Below, piece by piece: positions 26,745-36,464 of a stretch of 64,000 nucleotides of DNA. The number at the start of each line of letters is the position of its first letter. Position 1 is the stretch's first letter. Source of the stretch: Thalassolituus sp034111725 (GTDB lineage Bacteria; Pseudomonadota; Gammaproteobacteria; Pseudomonadales; Oceanobacteraceae); the NCBI RefSeq assembly GCF_034111725.1, contig NZ_JAWUWR010000081.1, forward strand, positions 62,001-126,000, read 5' to 3'. The position numbers and the translations under genes are program-made. The notes below the pieces were generated by a model, which was not told the origin of the DNA, ran no database searches, and saw only the letters and a program-made list of their open reading frames with translations.

Positions 26745-26846
26745 AAACTCTCTTCGTTTTGTTTGGTTTTTACTAGCATGTTTCGTTGATTCAACGGATA
26801 GTATCGGTTAGTTTGCCTTCATTAAATACAGCAATAAGATGTACCC

Positions 26847-27206
26847 ATGTCGAAAAAATTCTCTTCTGGCGGTTTAGTTTACTCTACTGAAATTGGTCGC
26901 ACTTGCCCTGATTGTCGAGCTGCAATTGCAGACTGCCGATGCGGCGAAGATGAGCAGCCGCAGGGTGACGGTATTGTGCGCGTTAGTCGCGAAACGAAAG
27001 GTCGTGGCGGTAAGGTTATGACCTTGATCACAGGTATACCTTTGGTCGGTGCAGAGCTCAAAACATTAGCGAAAGATTTAAAGAAAAAATGCGGTGTTGG
27101 CGGTGCCTTAAAAGATGGCGTTGTTGAAATTCAAGGGGATCAGAGAGATTTGCTGGTGGCTGAATTAACTAAGCGTGGTTTCACCGTTCGTAAGTCGGGC
27201 GGCTGA
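26847..27206 (+). CDS. yciH: SUI1/YciH-family translation factor
   Basis: 119 residues. The N-terminal part has a possible zinc knuckle (TCPDCRAAIADCRCG, about 19-32); the SUI1 domain (about 45-119) has the RVSRETKGRGGKVMTLITG and KKKCGVGGALKDGVVEIQGDQRDLL segments. Relatives of eIF1 influence initiation fidelity. The stop overlaps the start of the next gene as TGATG, so it is coupled to kefF-kefC. Confidence 0.92.
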   Translation: MSKKFSSGGLVYSTEIGRTCPDCRAAIADCRCGEDEQPQGDGIVRVSRETKGRGGKVMTLITGIPLVGAELKTLAKDLKKKCGVGGALKDGVVEIQGDQRDLLVAELTKRGFTVRKSGG

Positions 27207-27754
27207 TGATGGCGAAAGCGCTTATTATATATGCCCATCCTGCTCATCAACGCTCTCAAGCGAATCAAACCTTACTGGATACCATTGCTGGTATTGCTGA
27301 TGTGACGGTTCATGATCTGTATGAGCAGTATCCAAACTTTCATATAGATGTTGAACGCGAGCAGGCTTTGTTGCTTCAACATGACATCATTGTTTTTCAA
27401 CATCCTGTTTATTGGTACAACGCCCCAGCCTTGCTTCGAGAGTGGCAGGATCTTGTGCTGGTATATGGCTTTGCTTACGGGCGTAACAGTCAAAAATTAG
27501 CAGGAAAAGTATTTTGGCCAGTGCTTACCGCAGGTGCATCTCATAGCTCTTATTCGGAGAGCGGCATTAATCGCCATTCCCTAGCGGATTTCTTCATTGC
27601 TTATCCTCAAATTGCCCATCTGTGTGGTATGCACTACGAAACGCCTTACGAAATATTCTCGAGCCGTCAGAAGACTCAAGCAGCTATGCAAGACGTTGCT
27701 AATGGCTATCGGGATAAGTTAATTGCATTACTGGCGGGAATGACTCATGGCTGA
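27206..27754 (+). CDS. kefF: KefF/KefG-like ancillary flavoprotein
   Basis: 182 residues of the NAD(P)H dehydrogenase (quinone) flavodoxin-fold family. ALIIYAHPAHQRSQANQTLL is the FMN phosphate loop and FQHPVYWYNAPALLREWQDLVL is the conserved active-site stretch. Its last codons overlap the antiporter gene. In enterics KefF and KefG bind and activate KefC and KefB; the same arrangement is seen here. Whether F or G type cannot be decided. Confidence 0.88.
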   Translation: MMAKALIIYAHPAHQRSQANQTLLDTIAGIADVTVHDLYEQYPNFHIDVEREQALLLQHDIIVFQHPVYWYNAPALLREWQDLVLVYGFAYGRNSQKLAGKVFWPVLTAGASHSSYSESGINRHSLADFFIAYPQIAHLCGMHYETPYEIFSSRQKTQAAMQDVANGYRDKLIALLAGMTHG

Positions 27755-29585
27755 AACTAGTTTAATGCATCAGGCATTGGTGTTTTTACTTGCTGCTGTG
27801 ATTTCAGTGCCGGTTGCTAGTCGTCTCGGGTTGGGCTCGGTGCTTGGGTATTTATCCGCCGGTGCGGTTATTGGTCCATTTGCATTTGGTTTCATCGGTA
27901 CTGATATTGGCGGTGTCATGCATTTCGCCGAGTTTGGCGTCGTCATGATGTTATTCCTGGTCGGCTTAGAACTGCAGCCATCACTCTTGTGGCGTATGCG
28001 TGTTCCCATTGTCGGTTTGGGTGGATTGCAAGTTGTGCTTACCACGGTTGCCATTGCGGGTGTGGCGATGGCGCTCGATATGGGCTGGCAGCATGCGACA
28101 GCGATCGGCATGATTCTAGCGCTGTCATCGACGGCCATTGTATTGCAAACCCTAAATGAAAAAGGGTTGATGAAAAACGATGCTGGGCAATCGGCATTTT
28201 CGGTTTTGTTATTTCAAGACATCGCCGTTATACCTATGTTGGCAATATTACCCTTGTTGGCGGTCACCGACGTGGAGCATGTCTCTGCGAAGCATGGTTT
28301 ACCAGGCTGGCAAGGTACGCTGCTGGTACTAGCAGTAGTCAGTTCGATTGTCGTCGTCGGACGCTTAGTTAGCCGCCATGTATTTCGTATTATTGCGGCA
28401 ACCAAGTTACGTGAAACTTTTACCGCGATGGCATTGTTGCTGGTGGTTGGTATTGCTGTATTAATGGAATATGTCGGTCTTTCACCGGCTTTAGGTACTT
28501 TCATTGCGGGTGTGGTTTTAGCAACGAGCGAATACCGACATGAGCTAGAAGCCGAAGTCGAGCCCTTTAAAGGCTTACTGTTGGCGCTGTTTTTTATCTC
28601 AGTTGGTGCCAGCATCGATTTCGGTTTGTTTTTAGAAAATCCGTGGCCGATCCTTGCCTTAGTAGTAGGGCTAGTGCTGATTAAAATGGTGATTTTATTA
28701 GTGCTAGGGTGGGGCTTTGGTATGTCGGCTCGTAGCAATGCTATTTTTACGTTTTCGTTGGCACAAGGCGGTGAATTCGCATTCGTTTTACTGAGTTTTA
28801 CGTCTAGCCAAGATATTTTGCCGGCAGCGATTGTTGAGCCGATGGGGCTAGTGGTAGCGCTATCAATGGCCATTACTCCCTTGTTATTCGTGCTCAATGA
28901 GCGGGTGGTGTTACCTAAACTTTCGGGCAACGCTAATGTCAGGCCAACCGATACCATTGAACCACATGATGCTGAAGGAGAAGCTATATTGGTGGGGTTT
29001 GGTCGTTTCGGACAAATCGTAGGTCGTTTACTACGAATGAACGGTTTTAATATCACAGTGCTTGAGCATGATGCTTCGCAAGTGGATTTGGTGCGTAGCT
29101 TTGGTCATAAAGTGTTTTATGGCGATGCCTCGAGAATGGAATTATTAGAATCTGCCGGTATCGCTAATGCACGGCTGTTGGTGCTCGCGATTGATGATCA
29201 CCAACGCACGCTCGAAACTGTGCATCAAGTTCGTCGTCATTATCCTAGCTTGCGCATTCTCGCTCGCGCCGCTGGTCGTCGCCAGGCTGCTGAATTGCTG
29301 CATGCAGGGGCTGATCACGTAGAGCGAGAAACGTTTGACTCAGCATTGTCGTTAGGTGAACACGCGTTAAAGAATTTAGGGTATAGAGCCTATCAAGCGC
29401 ATCGTGCCGCTATGCTGTTTAAACATCACGATGAGAAAAATGTCCACGCGTTAACGGAAGTGATTGCCGATGAAAAGGCATTCTTGACGATGGCAAAACA
29501 GCATACTGCCGATTTAGAGAAAGTGCTGCATTCTGATGATGAAGCCGATGCTGGCTTGCAAGATAGCGGCTGGGATCGCAATTAA
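27747..29585 (+). CDS. kefC: Glutathione-gated K+/H+ antiporter KefB/KefC
   Basis: 612 residues: a 12-13 helix CPA2 antiporter domain (about 1-380; VVMMLFLVGLELQPSLLW, ALSSTAIVLQTLNEKG, LFQDIAVIPML, ALFFISVGASIDFG) and a cytosolic TrkA-N/RCK domain (about 410-530; VGFGRFGQIVGRLL and FGHKVFYGDASRMELLESAG). Closed by glutathione and opened by its adducts in known relatives, it protects against electrophiles. It is coupled to the flavoprotein upstream by an 8-base overlap. Confidence 0.93.
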   Translation: MAETSLMHQALVFLLAAVISVPVASRLGLGSVLGYLSAGAVIGPFAFGFIGTDIGGVMHFAEFGVVMMLFLVGLELQPSLLWRMRVPIVGLGGLQVVLTTVAIAGVAMALDMGWQHATAIGMILALSSTAIVLQTLNEKGLMKNDAGQSAFSVLLFQDIAVIPMLAILPLLAVTDVEHVSAKHGLPGWQGTLLVLAVVSSIVVVGRLVSRHVFRIIAATKLRETFTAMALLLVVGIAVLMEYVGLSPALGTFIAGVVLATSEYRHELEAEVEPFKGLLLALFFISVGASIDFGLFLENPWPILALVVGLVLIKMVILLVLGWGFGMSARSNAIFTFSLAQGGEFAFVLLSFTSSQDILPAAIVEPMGLVVALSMAITPLLFVLNERVVLPKLSGNANVRPTDTIEPHDAEGEAILVGFGRFGQIVGRLLRMNGFNITVLEHDASQVDLVRSFGHKVFYGDASRMELLESAGIANARLLVLAIDDHQRTLETVHQVRRHYPSLRILARAAGRRQAAELLHAGADHVERETFDSALSLGEHALKNLGYRAYQAHRAAMLFKHHDEKNVHALTEVIADEKAFLTMAKQHTADLEKVLHSDDEADAGLQDSGWDRN

Positions 29586-29616
29586 TATACCAGCCGTAAC
29601 CAGATTTTGTGAGTAT

Positions 29617-30012
29617 TTAGAGTGTTACTAAATGCTCGCTGAGAGCTTTCTTAATGGTTTCTGGAAGAGGGCAAGAAACTTTGGCTGTGTGATCATAATG
29701 CACCATTACAGCATTGCCTCGAGCGCATAAGCGGTTGCTTTGCCATACTTCGTGTTCAACCAGAAATGATGTATTCCCTATGCGTCCTATAAACGTACGC
29801 ACTTGAACATCTTGCCCATAAAAAAGTTCGTCGGTATATTCAACTTCAATTTTCGCCACAATTAAATGCCAGTCTTTAGGATTTAAATCAGGTGTGAAAA
29901 AGCGAAATATGGGCGTGCGTGCATCCTCAAACCAGACGGGCAATACCGTATTATTAATGTGACCTAAAGCATCGGTATCAACAAAACGCGGCAGTATGGT
30001 TTGTGTCCACAT
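29617..30012 (-). CDS. Hotdog-fold acyl-CoA thioesterase
   Basis: 131 residues of the 4-hydroxybenzoyl-CoA thioesterase/YbgC family: RFVDTDALGHINNTVLPVWFEDAR carries the catalytic Asp and the helix start, and IEVEYTDELFYGQDVQVRTFI is the next strand block. Start ATG 30012. Substrate unknown; usual members hydrolyse short or medium acyl-CoA. Confidence 0.88.
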   Translation of the reverse strand: MWTQTILPRFVDTDALGHINNTVLPVWFEDARTPIFRFFTPDLNPKDWHLIVAKIEVEYTDELFYGQDVQVRTFIGRIGNTSFLVEHEVWQSNRLCARGNAVMVHYDHTAKVSCPLPETIKKALSEHLVTL

Positions 30013-30120
30013 AAAATAAACTCATATTGGATTTAACCAACATTGTGCCATTTTGAGCAGTTAATACCAATTTCTCTCTCGCTTAACTACAATAGCGTCA
30101 ACTTATATAAGCTGAATTTT

Positions 30121-30642
30121 ATGTTGTCACCCATTGGTTTGCCCATCGTAGATGATGAAAGTGCGATGCGCTTAGCCTTGCTGCAAGCTCAGCAGGCATT
30201 TGCTGCTGGAGAGGTTCCTGTGGGGGCTATTGTGGTGTTGGATGGTATCGTTATTGGTGCTGGATTTAATTGCCCAATCACAACCATCGATCCGAGTGCC
30301 CATGCAGAAATGGTTGCTTTGCGTGATGCAGCCAAACGTATCGGTAACTATCGAGTTGCCAATGCCACACTTTATGTCACTGTTGAACCCTGCACTATGT
30401 GCTCTGGATTGCTTATCCACAGCCGTATCGGCCGTCTTGTTTATGGTGCGACAGAGCCGAAAGCCGGCGCCGTTGAAAGTGCCACTCAGGTATTTTCTCA
30501 ACCTTGGTTAAATCATCGCTTAGAAATTGAGGGTGGGGTATTAGCCGCCGAGTGTTCTGAAATTATGTCGGAGTTTTTTCAATTACGGCGTGATGCTAAA
30601 AAGCGTCTGAAACAAGCATCACCAAGATCATCAAAATATTGA
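30121..30642 (+). CDS. tadA: tRNA-specific adenosine deaminase
   Basis: 173 residues from ATG 30121; ATG 30166 is an alternative and would start right at the family core. The zinc site is HAE (H61, E63) and PCTMC (C91, C94); EVPVGAIVV and RIGRLVYGATEPKAGAV are TadA signatures. It converts A34 to inosine in tRNA-Arg(ACG). No strong ribosome site is visible ahead of either start. Convergent with mltF. Confidence 0.94.
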   Translation: MLSPIGLPIVDDESAMRLALLQAQQAFAAGEVPVGAIVVLDGIVIGAGFNCPITTIDPSAHAEMVALRDAAKRIGNYRVANATLYVTVEPCTMCSGLLIHSRIGRLVYGATEPKAGAVESATQVFSQPWLNHRLEIEGGVLAAECSEIMSEFFQLRRDAKKRLKQASPRSSKY

Positions 30643-30659
30643 TGGCGTTTACATAACGA

Positions 30660-32120
30660 TTAAAGAAGAGGTGGTACTACAGTCACGTTTAGAGATGACA
30701 CCTGTAATGCACCACTACCTTCTCCAATCGTTGCATACTGTTCATCATTCCATACTAAGACATCGTAATAGCGACGAATATTTTGTACGTAGTTGACGGG
30801 CTCTTGACCACGAGCATAACCGTAGCGGGTATTGCGGTAATAACGACGCTGACTCAACAAAGGTAAGCTGTCTTTAACATCAATCCACAAGTTTGGATTT
30901 TTGCCTAACTGGCTGGTTAGCTTACGTGCGTCGTTAAGGTGTCCATAACCCACATTATAAGCGGCTAGCGACATCCAAGTACGGTCGGGTTCCTGGACTT
31001 CATCGTCAATACGACTGCGTAATTTTGCTAGATAACGACCACCGCCTTCGATACTTTGCATTGGATCCAAGCGATTTTCTATCCCCAGTTCGCTGGCTGT
31101 ATTCTGCGTTAGCATCATGATGCCTCGCACGCCGGTGTAGCTGCGAGCTTTCGGATTCCAGTGGCTTTCTTGGTATCCCATGGCTGCGAGTAAGCGCCAG
31201 TCGAAGTTATTATCGTCTGCTGCTTTTTGAAAGTGGGCCAAATAACGTGGAAGGGCGCGTTGTGAATGACGTAAGAAACGCTGAGCACCGACGTAATCAA
31301 ATTGGCCAAGGTGTCCGTAAAAACGTTCGGATAACTCTGCTAATACCGCACCGGTTTCGGCTTGGTAGAAAAAGTTGAATGCTTCTTGGGCTAAGCCGTC
31401 GTCAGAATTTTGTGGAAAGCTCCAAGCGACACTCTGCAATTCACCTAGGGTGAACGCAACTTCCAAGTTCGGCAGGTAAGTCTGCATCATTTGGAACTCG
31501 TTGGAATTCACCATGGTGTAGTCTAAATCGCCATCCGATACCAGTTGCATCAAATCAGACGCTTCCAAATCGGTACTTTCTTGCCAGCTTAGGCTTGGTA
31601 GCTGATCACGCTGCCAGCGACGTAGGCTACTAGCATGACGCGAATGCGCAGTAACCATTAAGCTACTTTGGGCTAGGTCATTTAATGACTTAGGGCGCTC
31701 TCCACCGCGGCGCATCACTATATATTCAGACACAGTCATATAGCTTGGCGAGTAATGTAACGCGTAATCGGCAGTTTGTTCTTTACTTAAACCGGCGGCT
31801 GCAAATTGTGCCTGCCCGCTTTCTAGAGCAGCCATTACGCCTTCAAGGTTATCGGCAACTAAAATTTCTAGCTCTAGGCCGAGGTAATGAGCAAACGCTT
31901 TGGCGAGTTCGTACTCATAGCCAGTAGCGCCATCACGATCATCGAAATAGGTCGTAGGGCTGTTACGCGTCACCATGATGACTTTGCCCGTTTTGTGTAA
32001 TTCGTCCATAACTTGCGGGCGCACGTTGCCAGACAGCGTAGTCACCGTAGTGAACGCTAGTAGGGCAATCGCTAAAAGACTTATTACGCCACGAAGCATG
32101 AATTTTCCTATAAATCGCAC
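30660..32120 (-). CDS. mltF: Membrane-bound lytic murein transglycosylase F
   Basis: 486 residues. An N-terminal membrane/signal segment (about 8-30), a periplasmic SBP_bac_3 binding-protein domain (about 45-270; GKVIMVTRNSPTTYF, GYEYELAKAFA) and a C-terminal SLT lysozyme-like domain (about 290-450) with the catalytic Glu in AAMGYQESHWNP and LAAYNVGYGHLNDAR. MRFIGKF can be skipped in favour of a second Met at residue 8. It cuts peptidoglycan glycan strands to anhydromuropeptides. Divergent from purL, the standard gammaproteobacterial arrangement. Confidence 0.95.
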   Translation of the reverse strand: MRFIGKFMLRGVISLLAIALLAFTTVTTLSGNVRPQVMDELHKTGKVIMVTRNSPTTYFDDRDGATGYEYELAKAFAHYLGLELEILVADNLEGVMAALESGQAQFAAAGLSKEQTADYALHYSPSYMTVSEYIVMRRGGERPKSLNDLAQSSLMVTAHSRHASSLRRWQRDQLPSLSWQESTDLEASDLMQLVSDGDLDYTMVNSNEFQMMQTYLPNLEVAFTLGELQSVAWSFPQNSDDGLAQEAFNFFYQAETGAVLAELSERFYGHLGQFDYVGAQRFLRHSQRALPRYLAHFQKAADDNNFDWRLLAAMGYQESHWNPKARSYTGVRGIMMLTQNTASELGIENRLDPMQSIEGGGRYLAKLRSRIDDEVQEPDRTWMSLAAYNVGYGHLNDARKLTSQLGKNPNLWIDVKDSLPLLSQRRYYRNTRYGYARGQEPVNYVQNIRRYYDVLVWNDEQYATIGEGSGALQVSSLNVTVVPPLL

Positions 32121-32427
32121 TAAATTAGTGCACTGATTGTCTGGGGAGTCATTTTAGCGTGCGCGCTGCTTAAAAAACAATCTATAAACGCCGGGAACTT
32201 TTTCTACACTTTCGGGTATAGCTTCACACTCTGCGCTAACACCTTGATATGGCGTAACTTTTTGTAGTCAAAAATGCCGCGGAACAATCTGTTGTCATTG
32301 GTTCATTGATTACAATCTCAATTATCAAAAGCAAAGTAAGCAAAATCTGGTGTGGAACCGCCCGATCCAGTACAATTCCGCCTCATTTTTGCTTTGATAT
32401 GCTCCCAACCTTTGGAGTCGAACCACG
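32121..32427. other. Divergent mltF/purL promoter region
   Basis: 307 bp with no gene. TACAAT hexamers at 32311-32316 and near 32369 are possible -10 elements for purL; neither has a well-spaced -35. No match to a PurR-type palindrome was seen. Confidence 0.5.
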
Positions 32428-35400
32428 ATGCTTGAGCTGCGTGGCGCCCCGGCGCTGTCTGAATTCCGTCTGAACAAAACCTTAAATAAGCTACAACTGG
32501 TGCTGCCTCAAGTGAGCGCTGTGTATGCTGAATTTTCGCACTTTGCAGACCTAAAAGCTGAACTCAGCGCAAACGAAATGACTGTGCTGCAACGCATTTT
32601 ACGTTACGGCCCTAAAGCCCATGTACGTGAGCCTAGCGGTGAGTCGTTTCTCGTTATTCCCCGTTTTGGCACTATCTCGCCGTGGTCTTCAAAGGCAACC
32701 GACATCGCGCACAACTGTGGATTGGGCAGTGTCCTGCGTTTAGAACGCGGCATTACCTATTATGTAGAAGGCATTAGTGCTGCAGAGCGCGAAGTCGCTG
32801 CTGCGGTGCTGCACGATCGCATGGTAGAAACAGTGTTGGCGAACAGTGAAGGCGCCGGTGCTATGTTCTCGCATGCACAACCTGCACCATTAACTGAAAT
32901 TGATTTATTAGGTGGTGGTCGCGAAGCATTAATAGCCGCTGATCAAAATCTAGGTTTGGCATTGGCCGATGACGAGATCGACTACCTAGCCGACAGCTAT
33001 CGCAGCTTAGGTCGTAACCCGACCGATATTGAATTGATGATGTTCGCCCAAGCGAACTCAGAGCATTGCCGTCATAAAATTTTCAACGCCACGTGGACGA
33101 TTGACGGGCAAGAACAAGATAAATCCTTGTTCCAAATGATTAAGAATACCTACGAGTGCTACAACGAAAACATCTTGTCGGCATATAAAGACAACGCCTC
33201 GGTTATTCGTGGGCATGTCAGTGGTCGTTTCTTCCCGAATCCTGATACTCGTGGCTATTCGTACCACGAAGAAGAAATGCACATATTAATGAAGGTTGAA
33301 ACCCACAACCATCCAACGGCGATTGCACCGCACTCCGGTGCTGCAACCGGTTCTGGTGGTGAGATTCGTGACGAAGGTGCAACGGGCCGTGGTTCTAAGC
33401 CAAAAGCGGGCTTAACTGGCTTTACTGTTTCGGATCTTAAAATTCCCGGCTTCGAACAGCCATGGGAAAGCCAATACGGCAAGCCAGACCGCATTGTGTC
33501 GGCACTCGATATTATGATCGATGGCCCTCTAGGTGGTGCTGCATTTAACAACGAATTCGGTCGTCCTGCTTTGTGCGGTTATTTCCGTACTTTCGAATTA
33601 GAGCACGACGGCGAAGTGCGTGGTTATCATAAGCCAATCATGATTGCGGGTGGTTACGGCAACATCCGTGACGAGCACGTACAAAAAGGCGATATCCCTG
33701 TCGGTGCGCGTTTAATCGCATTGGGTGGCCCAGCGATGCAGATCGGTTTGGGTGGTGGTGCGGCGTCATCTATGGCGTCTGGCCAATCCAATGCCGATTT
33801 AGATTTTGCTTCGGTACAGCGCGAAAACCCAGAAATGGAACGTCGCTGCCAAGAGGTTATCGACCGTTGCTGGCAGATGGGTGATGCCAACCCAATCGCC
33901 TTTATCCACGACGTGGGTGCTGGTGGTTTGTCTAACGCCTTCCCAGAGTTGGTTTCTGATGGTGGCCGTGGCGGTAAATTTGAACTGCGTAACGTACCCA
34001 ACGATGAGCCAGGCATGAGCCCATTGGCGATTTGGTGTAACGAATCCCAAGAACGCTACGTAATGGCCGTTCCTGAATCTGAAATGGACGTGTTCGACGC
34101 GATTTGTGCGCGTGAACGCTGCCCTTATGCCGTGGTCGGTATTGCCACTGAAGAAGCGCATTTAACCGTTACTGATAGCCATTTTGATAACAAGCCCGTC
34201 GATTTACCTTTGCAAGTATTGCTGGGTAAAGCGCCGCGTATGCATCGCGAAGCGAGCACACGTAAAGTTGCGGTTGATGCGTTTGATGCATCCAGTATTG
34301 ATTTAGCCGAATCGGCAGAACGTATTCTTAAGCTGCCAACCGTTGCCAGTAAATCCTTCTTGATCACCATTGGTGACCGCTCGATTACCGGTACGGTTGC
34401 TCGCGATCAGTTTGTTGGCCCTTGGCAGGTGCCGGTTGCCGACGTAGCAGTGACTACCTCGTCTTACGACGGTTATGTTGGCGAAGCCATGGCGATGGGT
34501 GAACGCACGCCTGTTGCTTTATTGGATGGCCCTGCATCCGGTCGTTTGTCGGTTGCCGAAGCGATTACCAACTTGGCGGCTGCGCCGATTGCTCAGTTAG
34601 CGGATATCAAACTATCCGCTAACTGGATGTGTGCTGCCGGTCACGACGGCGAAGACGAAAAATTGTATGCCACGGTGAAGGCTGTGGGTATGGAGTTGTG
34701 TCCAGATTTGCAGGTTACTATTCCTGTGGGTAAAGACTCCATGTCGATGAAAACGCGCTGGACCGAAGGCGCAGAAGACAAAGCAGTCACTTCGCCTATG
34801 TCGTTGGTGATCACAGGTTTTGCGCCTGTATCCGATGCGCGCAAGGTGATGACGCCGCAATTAAAAACCGATGCCGGTGCAACCGACTTGGTATTAGTTG
34901 ACTTAGGCCGTGGTCAAAACCGTTTAGGTGCGTCTTGTTTAGCGCAGGTGTATCAGCAAGTTGGCCAACAACCGGCCGACCTCGATGATGCCGAAGATTT
35001 AAAAGCCTTTTTCGCCGTGGTTCAGGGCTTAAATAGCGACGATAAATTGCTGGCTTACCACGACCGTTCCGACGGTGGTTTATTCGCAACATTAACTGAG
35101 ATGGCGTTTGCGGGTCATTGCGGTATCGACGTTAAACTCGATTTATTGGCCGACACAGAAGCGGATTTAGCCGCTGCCTTGTTTGCGGAAGAACTCGGTG
35201 CCGTGATGCAGGTTCGCCGCGACGACTTAGAAGAAGTGCTGGCGCAGTTCGAAGGCGCAGGCTTGGGTGAGTGCACTCAGGTGATCGGCTCTATCAATGA
35301 AGACGACCAGATTATCTTCAGCTTCCAAGACGAAGACGTATTGAGCGAAAGCCGTGTGACTTGGCAGCGTTTGTGGTCACAAACTAGCTACGAAATGCAG

Positions 35401-36303
35401 GCACGTCGCGACAACGTAGAATGTGCGAAGCAAGAATTCGATGCTTTATTAGACGCAGAAAACCCAGGTATCAATGCCGAATTAACCTTCGACATTAACG
35501 ACGACATTACCGCCGGTCTCGAAGGTCGCCCATGCGTTGCGATTTTGCGTGAGCAAGGTGTCAATGGCCAAATCGAAATGGCCGCGGCGTTTGATCGTGC
35601 GGGTTTCGATACTGTCGACGTGCACATGAGCGACGTATTAAGCGGCGCAGTGACGTTTGAAAACTTCCGTGGCCTAGTGGCGTGTGGTGGTTTCTCTTAC
35701 GGGGACGTATTGGGTGCCGGGGAAGGTTGGGCGAAGTCTATTCTCTTCAACGAACAAGCCCGCAGCCAGTTTAAAGCCTTCTTCGAACGTGAAGACACTT
35801 TCGCACTTGGTGTGTGTAACGGCTGCCAGATGCTCTCCAACTTGCACGAGTTGATTCCGGGCGCAGAACACTGGCCGCACTTTGTACGTAACATGAGCGA
35901 ACAGTTTGAAGCCCGTGTCGCTATGGTTGAAGTGCAAGAATCGGATTCCGTATTCCTAGCGGGTATGGCCGGTTCGCGTATGCCGATTGCTATTGCCCAT
36001 GGCGAAGGTCGTGCCGAGTTTGGTTCCGACGACGACATCAGCGAACTGGCGGGCCAGATCGCGCTGCGTTTCGTCGACAACTACGGCCAAGTGACGCAGC
36101 AATACCCAGCCAATCCGAACGGCTCACCGCAAGGCATTACCGGTTTAACCGCGAACGAAGGCCGTGTCACCATTATGATGCCGCACCCAGAGCGTGTATT
36201 CCGTGCCATCCAAAACTCTTATATTCCGAGCGAAGATTGGAGCGAAGACGGTGCTTGGCTACGTATGTTCCGCAATGCCCGGGTGTGGTGTGAAGAGAAT
36301 TGA
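32428..36303 (+). CDS. purL: Phosphoribosylformylglycinamidine synthase, large form
   Basis: 1291 residues, the full single-chain gammaproteobacterial form. Order: N-terminal PurS-like domain (about 30-150), linker, two AIRS-like ATP domains (FAQANSEHCRHKIFNATW, KVETHNHPTAIAPHSGAATGSGGEIRDEGATGRG, HDVGAGGLSNAFPEL, HDRSDGGLFATLTEMAFAG) and a C-terminal class I glutamine amidotransferase with nucleophile Cys in LGVCNGCQML and the MPHPERVFR His/Glu block. Fourth step of purine synthesis. RBS TTTGGAG before ATG 32428. Confidence 0.98.
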   Translation: MLELRGAPALSEFRLNKTLNKLQLVLPQVSAVYAEFSHFADLKAELSANEMTVLQRILRYGPKAHVREPSGESFLVIPRFGTISPWSSKATDIAHNCGLGSVLRLERGITYYVEGISAAEREVAAAVLHDRMVETVLANSEGAGAMFSHAQPAPLTEIDLLGGGREALIAADQNLGLALADDEIDYLADSYRSLGRNPTDIELMMFAQANSEHCRHKIFNATWTIDGQEQDKSLFQMIKNTYECYNENILSAYKDNASVIRGHVSGRFFPNPDTRGYSYHEEEMHILMKVETHNHPTAIAPHSGAATGSGGEIRDEGATGRGSKPKAGLTGFTVSDLKIPGFEQPWESQYGKPDRIVSALDIMIDGPLGGAAFNNEFGRPALCGYFRTFELEHDGEVRGYHKPIMIAGGYGNIRDEHVQKGDIPVGARLIALGGPAMQIGLGGGAASSMASGQSNADLDFASVQRENPEMERRCQEVIDRCWQMGDANPIAFIHDVGAGGLSNAFPELVSDGGRGGKFELRNVPNDEPGMSPLAIWCNESQERYVMAVPESEMDVFDAICARERCPYAVVGIATEEAHLTVTDSHFDNKPVDLPLQVLLGKAPRMHREASTRKVAVDAFDASSIDLAESAERILKLPTVASKSFLITIGDRSITGTVARDQFVGPWQVPVADVAVTTSSYDGYVGEAMAMGERTPVALLDGPASGRLSVAEAITNLAAAPIAQLADIKLSANWMCAAGHDGEDEKLYATVKAVGMELCPDLQVTIPVGKDSMSMKTRWTEGAEDKAVTSPMSLVITGFAPVSDARKVMTPQLKTDAGATDLVLVDLGRGQNRLGASCLAQVYQQVGQQPADLDDAEDLKAFFAVVQGLNSDDKLLAYHDRSDGGLFATLTEMAFAGHCGIDVKLDLLADTEADLAAALFAEELGAVMQVRRDDLEEVLAQFEGAGLGECTQVIGSINEDDQIIFSFQDEDVLSESRVTWQRLWSQTSYEMQARRDNVECAKQEFDALLDAENPGINAELTFDINDDITAGLEGRPCVAILREQGVNGQIEMAAAFDRAGFDTVDVHMSDVLSGAVTFENFRGLVACGGFSYGDVLGAGEGWAKSILFNEQARSQFKAFFEREDTFALGVCNGCQMLSNLHELIPGAEHWPHFVRNMSEQFEARVAMVEVQESDSVFLAGMAGSRMPIAIAHGEGRAEFGSDDDISELAGQIALRFVDNYGQVTQQYPANPNGSPQGITGLTANEGRVTIMMPHPERVFRAIQNSYIPSEDWSEDGAWLRMFRNARVWCEEN

Positions 36304-36320
36304 TTGATCGTTAAAATCAA

Positions 36321-36348
36321 CTCGTAGGAGCGCATCTTGTGCGCAATT
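36321..36348. repeat. Single REP-like element
   Basis: CTCGTAGGAGCGCATCTTGT followed by GCGC resembles the pseudomonad REP motif GTAGGAGCGAGCTTGCTCGC, including the imperfect stem GCGCA/TGCGC and its position just after a gene. I found no second copy in the window, so it is a guess based on resemblance. Confidence 0.35.
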
Positions 36349-36374
36349 AAAAAGGCCGCTTTTGCGGTCTTTTT
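36349..36374 (+). terminator. Terminator after purL
   Basis: Stem AAGGCCGC/GCGGTCTT with loop TTTT, followed by T-rich sequence, 46 bp after the purL stop. Confidence 0.85.
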
Positions 36375-36410
36375 ATGGTCTGTGATTTACAAATTGTATA
36401 TTCAATTAGA

Positions 36411-36438
36411 TTGACGATCAGATTTTTGTACATACAAT
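36411..36438 (+). promoter_or_regulatory. brnTp: Sigma-70-type promoter of the BrnTA operon
   Basis: TTGACG (36411-36416), 16 bp, TACAAT (36433-36438); predicted start near 36445, 20 bp before the toxin ATG. TTGTACATACAA-like sequence overlaps the -10 and could be the BrnA operator, since BrnTA autoregulates in known cases. Confidence 0.6.
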
Positions 36439-36464
36439 AAACATATCTATCTAAGGGAATGGAT

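Noticed and set aside
28214..29056. 280-codon minus-strand frame inside kefC
   Set aside because: Low-complexity Thr/Asn/Ser-rich shadow of a clear antiporter gene.
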